Origin: Cryptomeria japonica
Lineage: Eukaryota; Streptophyta; Pinopsida; Cupressales; Cupressaceae
DNA length: 64,000 nt
Direction of reading: 5' to 3'
NCBI RefSeq assembly: GCF_030272615.1
Contig: NC_081410.1
Span: 113,213,933-113,277,932, forward strand
Positions 58,001-64,000 of the stretch are shown piece after piece. A model generated the notes under the pieces. That model worked only from the letters and a program-made list of their open reading frames with translations, was not told where the DNA came from and did not search any database. Both the position numbers and the translations under genes were made by a program. How positions within the stretch are numbered: the first letter of the stretch is position 1; each line of letters starts with the position of its first letter.

Positions 58001-61000
58001 CAAGATGAGGATGTCCTTATTGCCATCAAATTAATTAGACTCTTCAATCTGCAACCGCATCTCCCCCAATCCCCCTTGAGTAGATGGCAGATGAACATTT
58101 CTTCCTGGTAGATTCTTCTCCAAACCATTGGCCAGAAGAAAGCCAAGGACTTCAGGTTCATAGAAAAAAATCTTACTCTGCGCCTTCACTCCCTTGAGCA
58201 TGAAATTCAACTGTAGCCCTCTTCCCCTACCTTGGCCAGGCAGGTCTCCGAGGCTAGAGATATCATCAGAAAGCACCAGTAGGTTAAGATCAGAGGTGCT
58301 TTCATCAGAGCTCATAACCATTGGCTGTAGTTTGGTGATAAGGGCTCCAAAATATTCTTTAATCTGCTCAAACAAAAATAGATCAAGGAAAAAATTGATA
58401 GAATATCTATAGACAATAAGGAACTCCTTGATATCTATGACATCAAAGAAGCCTTTGAAGTATTTTACAAGACTCTATTTACCTCTGAGGATAATGAGGC
58501 TTCAGCAGATGCCCGCACCAGATGTAGGACCATTATCCCTAATAGAATCTCTAAGGATGAATCCAGCCTCCTCAAAGCTAAGTTAACCGTGCACAAAATC
58601 AAGGATGCCATTAAGGCTCTTAAGGATAACAAAGCCCCAGGCCCTGATGGACTTCCTGCTGAATTCTACAAAACTAACATTGATTGGATTGCCAATGACC
58701 TTTATGATATCTATAATGAAGCCCTTGCCATAGGCACCCTGGGGGAACTCATAAATAGGGGTATCATTAAGCTTATCCCGAAAGAAGGGGACAAAGCCCT
58801 AATTAAAAATTGGAGGCCAATCACCCTCCTTAATGTCTCCTACAAGATCCTGGCTAAAGCTTTAGCCTCCTGACTTGAGAAGATCCTCCCCAAGTTCATT
58901 TGTTTCACCCAAACAGGCTTCATCAAAGCCAAGTACATCCTGGAAAATCTTGTAATGAGTTGGGAATCCATGGACTGGGCCAGGACCTCCAACCAAGACA
59001 CCACCATGTTCCTTGTCTACTTTGAGAAAGCATATGACAGGGTGGAATGTAACTTCATCCTCACGATGCTCTCTACCTTTGGCTTTCCTAGCGAATTCTG
59101 TGACTATGTTCTAATCCTCCTTAAAGATGCATCTACCCTGCTTGAGATCAATGGGACCCTCTCCCAGTCGATTCCCCTCTCTAGATCGATCAGATAGGGC
59201 TGCCCCCTTGCCCCTTCTCTATTTGTCATTGCTTCCGACGCCCTGTATTATCTCCTTAGAGATGACACCCTATCCCCCCGTGTCCAAGGCATTACCCTGC
59301 CAAACGACTTTGAGCTGATCAACATCCACTTTGCTAATGATACCTCATTCTTCCTAAAGCTCTCAACACACAATATTGATTCCCTCAATCAAAAACTTGA
59401 CATTTTCGGTAAGGCCTCCAGAGCTCGGGTATCCAACACTAAATCCATTCTACTTGGTTGGAAAGAGAATCCCCCAGACTGGCTTCAACAGTTTGGCTAT
59501 GTGTGGGGAGGACCCACTAAACTAGTCTGTTATCTTGGCATCCCCTTTTCTTTATCTCCCTCTCTTAAGGACATGTGGGGCTGGGTGAAGGGAAAGATAG
59601 ACAGTAAACTCAACAAGTGGGACAATAGTGTTCTCTCCCTTGCTGGCAGGATTCAAGTCTGCCAAAAAATCCTATCCTCATACAGTATCTACTACTCCTC
59701 GGTTTGGATGTTTAGCAACTACCAAATCTTTGAAATCCAAAAGGCTATCAGATGGTTCCTTTGGTTGGATGGGAAGGGTAAAAGGAAAGCCCACACGATC
59801 AAATGGACTTGGTGCCACTTGGATAAAAAACTTGGTGGGCTAGGCCTTAAGGAGCTTAGACTGCAAGGAATCTCCCTTGCAGCCAAATGGATATTCCACT
59901 CTTTGGAAGGGCAAGAACCCTAGAAAATCCTCATTAGGAACAACATACAAAATGGTGTTCCCAAAACTGCCAAAACTTGGAAAGCTCTCCCGCTTAGTGA
60001 CCTAATTGCTGGTAGCTTTCTCGTGTCTGTCCAAGGCACCTGGGTGTTCAAATCTATCTGGTAAGCTAGGGAGCATGTGCGTGGTCTAATCAGAAACTCG
60101 AGCATCAACTCTGATAAGTCCCTACATGGTGAAAGGTCAATATGGTGGAACTTGCATCACAACTCCAAACCCCTTGCCCTAACCCAAGGCTGCTCAGCTA
60201 AGCATTGGCATAATAAAGGAATCAAGTACATTATGGATATTCTTGAACATGATCACCTTATTAGCTGGGAAGCCCTTAGCACTAAATATGACCTCCCTGC
60301 ATCTCATAAGAAGACATACAATATGATTAAAACTGCTTGCATTCCCTTTAACCTCCCTAAGAACACCCATGTAGACGCCCAGAGGTACCTTTCATTCCTA
60401 TGGAAGGATGACTCTACCCTCCCTAAAATCAAAGCCAAATCTATCTACACCTTGTTAAACAGTGATCCGTCGGTGATTGAGCACGTCAATAAACTATGGT
60501 ATGTTAATCTTACCCCCCACACTTGGCAACAATCTTTTGTGAAACTCTGGCGATCCCCCATTCCTCCTAAGATTCAGTGCTTCAGATGGCAACTTATGTT
60601 GGACAGATTACCTATTAGGATATTGATTGAATATGACCAGTTCTCTATCTATAGAAAACCTAAGACTACGCACCACATCTTCTTCAATTGCCCCTTTGCT
60701 AGAGATATTTGGCTTCTGTTTGGAATTTCTATTGCAAAATTTGTGTTTCCTCTTGATATAGTTACTCGTTTTATTCATGGACTAAGAAAGGATACTAATC
60801 TTGTTTGGAAAATCTTATCTTCGTATATTCTTTGGTTTATTTGGAAACTCATAAATGAGGAGAAGTTCCAAGGTATCACAAGGGAACGTACTGAGTTTTT
60901 TAAAAAACTCACACATTACAAAATTGTTGTGTAGGTCTGTTTTGTGATGAACCTCGAGAGAAATAAGCTACTGCGGTTCTTAAAAGATGGTAGGGAAACC

Positions 61001-61384
61001 ATGTTTGTTTACAAGATGCAAGATGGGTACGAATGGGCTAGGATCACAGAGAACTAGACCTCCTTCAATAAGGCAGTGCAGAAGCTGATAAAGGATCTAC
61101 AGGACAGCAGGCCTCCTCCCTTCAATAGGATTGAGATGTGCTCCTAGATCCTTGCTAGAAAGAAGGTGGTCTGGATGGAAGGCGAATAGGGTTGGACCAC
61201 ATGGCTGGAGGATCAGGATGAGATCCTCCAATTCTGATTTATTTTACTATGCCCCCTCTTTTTGGATAGTTAGATAACTGTATATATTCCTCTGATTGGC
61301 AGTTGAGGCCCTGCCCCCTCGCTCCATAGTTTTGTATAAACTCTCTGTCTATATTTTGAACTCTCGATTTCTAATATATAAAAA
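58001..61384 (+). mobile_element. 5'-truncated L1-type LINE with target duplication
   Basis: 3.38 kb flanked by AAAATAACTAAAA. It starts just upstream of the reverse transcriptase and lacks ORF1 and most or all of the endonuclease. The 3' end has a short noncoding tail (61238-61372) and an A-rich end TATATAAAAAAA. Its ORF2 is one unshifted frame with many stops. It has no recognisable RNase H, unlike the L2 copies elsewhere in the window, so it belongs to a different LINE family. Confidence 0.92.
58085..61237 (+). pseudogene. LINE ORF2: reverse transcriptase, zf-RVT and C-terminal extension
   Basis: The reading frame in which 58589 is a first codon position stays unshifted from at least 58142 to the TGA at 61235. 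Pre-RT motifs include FGDKGSKIFFNLLKQ (58331-58375). RT has IKALKDNKAPGPDGLPAEFY (about 58610), LIPKEGDKALIKNWRPITLL, YFEKAYDRVECNFI and GCPLAPSLFVIASDA. The catalytic FADD box reads FAND (about 59331), so an active-site Asp is replaced. zf-RVT follows (PPKIQCFRWQLMLDRLPIRI, HIFFNCPFARDIW, about 60566-60712). Twelve in-frame stops (10 TAG, 1 TGA, 1 TAA) lie at 58214, 58280, 58328, 58379, 58871, 59195, 59921, 60062, 60932, 61055, 61145 and 61187. The last 100 codons form a charged extension (NKLLRFLKDGRETMFVYKMQ). Confidence 0.9.
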
Positions 61385-61397
61385 AAAATAACTAAAA
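61385..61397. repeat. LINE target duplication, right copy
   Basis: AAAATAACTAAAA directly after the A-rich end, identical to 57988-58000. Confidence 0.88.
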
Positions 61398-61955
61398 ACT
61401 ATATCAACAAATCATTTAAAAAAAATATTTGTTTCAAAATAATAATATTATAATATTTGAAATGTGTCAAATGTTCAAGTAAGAAAAATATTTTCCAAAA
61501 CCTTGTTTTAAGACATCCAATCTCAACTCCTATTTAATATAAGTATTAAAGAAGTGCCCACATCATCTTTTAGTCATGCTATCTCCCAAATACTTAAAAA
61601 ACAATAATAAATCTAAAATAGAAATACATCATTTTTTCATTATCAATAAAATTATGACAATTATTTCTAAATTTGACTGAATGTTAGTTTTCAATTTTTT
61701 ATCTCAAAAATAACACAATCAAATCCAACTAATCATGAATTAAAATTTTTCTTAGAAATATTTAAATTTTTTTTTTTTAATCTAACAAAATTTACTTCAA
61801 CAACAACCTAAACCCTAAAAACTAACACAATCAAATCCAATCAACCATAAATTTAAAATTTCGATAAAAAATTTCCACTCTTACAAAATTTACTTGAAAG
61901 GCACATAAAATTAAACCAAGTTTCCAAAATTTGGAGCACATCATCAACCCCAAGC
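61398..61955. other. No recognisable feature
   Basis: AT-rich DNA with repeated TAACACAATCAAATCCAA words near 61710 and 61826. No gene. Confidence 0.45.
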
Positions 61956-61959
61956 AATC

Positions 61960-62768
61960 CAATCACCAATAAAAACGTGTGAGTAGACTGTCTGTTTAGA
62001 CTCTCCCTAATTTGGTAGATAAAAACAAAGCAAATATGGTGGCAATGATTCTCAGACCACCAAACAAAAGAAAAAAGAAAGTCCATCCACACAGACGTCT
62101 AAAATATTGATAAGCCTCCATCTTTCAATTGAGTTTCATGTTATAAAACTATAAATACTACCTTAGGTTTAGCCCATTCCATCAATACAATCCATATATG
62201 TCCCCTTGGGAAGCGATGAAGAGGTGAGGAAGCTTGTGAGTCGATTCAGGGAAATTGACAAAAGATAGTAATATCATCTTTGTTAATTCAGATGAGTATG
62301 AGATTTTTTGTTTTCATTTTCCTCAATCGATTCATACACTTTCTCTCTCATCCATGACATCCCCATGAGGCCAAATCCAACTTTCAATCTCTATCGCACA
62401 CTAAATTTATTTCTCAATGATAGTTTGAAGAAGAAGAAGAATGAATGGGTGAACTGTGAAAGGAAGCTTCAATACTGAGTTTCACCTGCATTCAATGTTA
62501 GGTGTGGGTATTCTGATCTTTGTTTTTTAAGTTTATCTCTTAAAATCATTTCATAAAATCCTTAAATCTATTCTCTAAATGTTTTTGTTAAGGTTCTAGA
62601 CTTGGGTATCACCATATCAATTATCTGCATAGTCAAATAAGTATATCATAGGACAGATTACATTTTTCAGCTTTTCCTACAGACAATAAGAAGGCACCAC
62701 CATTTTCCTTTTCTTTCATTCAGTGTAAAACTATTGTTCATACAAGTACCAACTGTTTACCTTAGAAT
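61960..62768 (-). repeat. Repeat R1, copy D (reverse orientation)
   Basis: The reverse complement matches 39970-40341 joined to 45424-45800. The plus-strand stretch 62200-62268 reads PLGSDEEVRKLVSRFREIDK, corresponding to the minus-strand peptide in copy C. The equivalent of the copia-2 insertion site is uninterrupted here, which confirms the pre-insertion state. Confidence 0.82.
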
Positions 62769-62789
62769 CCAGGTTTTGGCATAGTATAG

Positions 62790-64000
62790 TTCTTATAAAA
62801 AATTGGAATATCTGAGGTCCTTTTCTTATTGGGATAATTGGGTAACATGGAAATGGAGTTCACTTCGAGTCATTCCTTCCCATGGGGCTTTAACAGCTGG
62901 ATTATCCTCACTTGCCAAACGTAGGATGGCCAAATGGATGGCTCTCCCCCAATTCTCCATCAAGTTAAATTTTGATAGGGTTGCTAAGGTTAATTCAAGG
63001 AAGGCAGGGGTTGGGGTGGTCATCTTTGATCATAATTCTAAGATTGTTAAAGTTGTCAGTAAATATATTGGTATCAGTGCCAATAATGTTGCTAAATTTC
63101 AACCGTTATCTTTTGGTTTGGATCTTTTTATAGCTTTGGGCATTAAGGACATCATCATTGAAGGGGACTCAATGTTGGTCTTTTAGTTGGTCTCTGCTAA
63201 GAAATGTGTCTCTTGGCATCTGGAGTACTTGTTGGAGCACATCCTTACACAGTTGAAGTATTTTTTTACCTTTACTATATCTCATTGTTATAGGGAGATA
63301 AATGTTATTGCAGACTACTTGGCTAATAGGGCTGTTGTTGAAGGGGCTGAGTATTTGGAGGTTTCCCCCCGAGATATCCCTACCTCTTGCATTTGTATTC
63401 TCCTTTAAAAAAAGATTGGTCATGGTTGTAGCCTGCATCACACTCCTTGCTGGGTGTGATTTTTCTTTCACATATGACATTGAAGAAGGTGATGTCTGCC
63501 TTATGGCAACTCCCTTGTTAATGGCATATTCAGTAAATATCTCTACATGGAACAAGGAGGGTGTGGAGACCGCATTCGCGTGACCTATATCCTTCCTTTT
63601 GGCTTTATATTTTCTTTGGCTTTTCATCACTTGTTTGGTTGTGATGAATTTGTTCTTCATAGGATTGATGTTACCTATTTCTCATGATTTTATTCTATTT
63701 TCTTGAGTATGGCAATAACATGAGTATTCAGGCTCAAGAAGCTCATTGCTTGGGATGTGCTCATTAGTTGTGTACCTATTATTTTGAGTGGGCATACTCC
63801 TATCATTATATCTTTCTGATTGGCAGTTTCATTTGCTAATCATGTTGTGGTAAGTTTGGGGTGGATGTCTCGGGTATCATTGCTTGGTTGTTTTTACTGC
63901 TTACCATTCACTTGTTGGGTTGTTTAACGATGATTGCTTTGAGATGGCAGAGTCTTCTCTAGTGATTATCTTTGATTGGGTAATTAGTGGGGGATGAGTT
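62790..64000 (+). mobile_element. LINE L2d, 5'-truncated, continues past window
   Basis: RNase H domain of a plant LINE: IKLNFDRVAKVNSRKAGVGV, LSFGLDLFIALGIKDIIIEG, DSMLVF, KKCVSWHLEYLLEHILTQL and ISHCYREINVIADYLANRAV (62955-63345). One TAG at 63184 splits it. The frame ends at a TAA near 63406. The rest is 3' noncoding tail matching 31300-31900. Domain order and tail identify the same family as L2a, L2b and L2c. Confidence 0.88.
62803..63408 (+). pseudogene. LINE L2d RNase H domain
   Basis: RNase H fused to the end of LINE ORF2; it would remove RNA during reverse transcription. The first catalytic Asp (NFD), a Phe in place of the usual central Glu region (VAKFQPLSFG where AEF is typical) and EGDS are visible. 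Open from 62803 to 63183, a single TAG, then open to about 63406. This is the best preserved of the L2 RNase H copies. Confidence 0.85.

Noticed and set aside
58031-58375. Minus-strand open frame of 114 residues at the 5' end of the LINE, at first read as a twin-priming inversion
   Set aside because: The plus strand here is the true coding strand: GDKGSKIFFNLLKQ and preceding residues are in frame with the RT downstream, interrupted only by TAG codons. The minus frame is a shadow.

Overview
The window is repeat-rich nuclear DNA from a seed plant with a large genome. I see no intact host gene, tRNA or rRNA. It is built from decayed LTR retrotransposons, L1-type LINEs and unclassified dispersed repeats nested in one another. 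A gymnosperm would fit this style of slowly decaying nested elements, but that is inference; no host gene fixes the species.

Layout: (1) 1-21414 is a nested stack. A plus-strand Ty1/copia element (copia-1) enters from the left edge. Its 3' LTR was split at 4038 by a 17.3 kb minus-strand Ty3/gypsy element of the Tat type (4039-21340, target duplication GTATA on both sides). The rest of the copia LTR resumes at 21346 and ends near 21414, where a third, older repeat begins. (2) 21415-30900 holds that repeat, very AT-rich filler with a 167-bp tandem duplication, and a minus-strand LINE tail. (3) 30905-40340 holds a plus-strand LINE tail, repeat family R1, a duplicated gypsy integrase fragment and another LINE tail. 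(4) 40347-45418 is a structurally complete copia element (copia-2) with both LTRs, primer site, polypurine tract and target duplication GGATT, inserted into an R1 copy. (5) 46200-57990 holds degraded gypsy RT/integrase, an unidentified pseudogene and several recent-looking tandem duplications. (6) 58001-61384 is a 5'-truncated LINE with a 13-bp target duplication. (7) An R1 copy and the start of another LINE tail run to the right edge.

The most interesting structure lies inside the Tat element. Between its pol gene and its 3' LTR, on the opposite strand, is a plant mobile domain (PMD/MAIN-like) coding region with a GC-rich Gly/Arg tail. Next to it are an array of AACTTG...CAAGTT hairpin units and an array of TAGCGCAT octamers. 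Two further octamer arrays sit in the element's 5' leader in the opposite orientation. In both the Tat gag-pol (about 7.2 kb) and the LINE ORF2 (about 3.1 kb) the reading frame appears unshifted, yet each is broken by many stop codons. These are mostly TAG or TGA, as expected from deamination of methylated cytosine.
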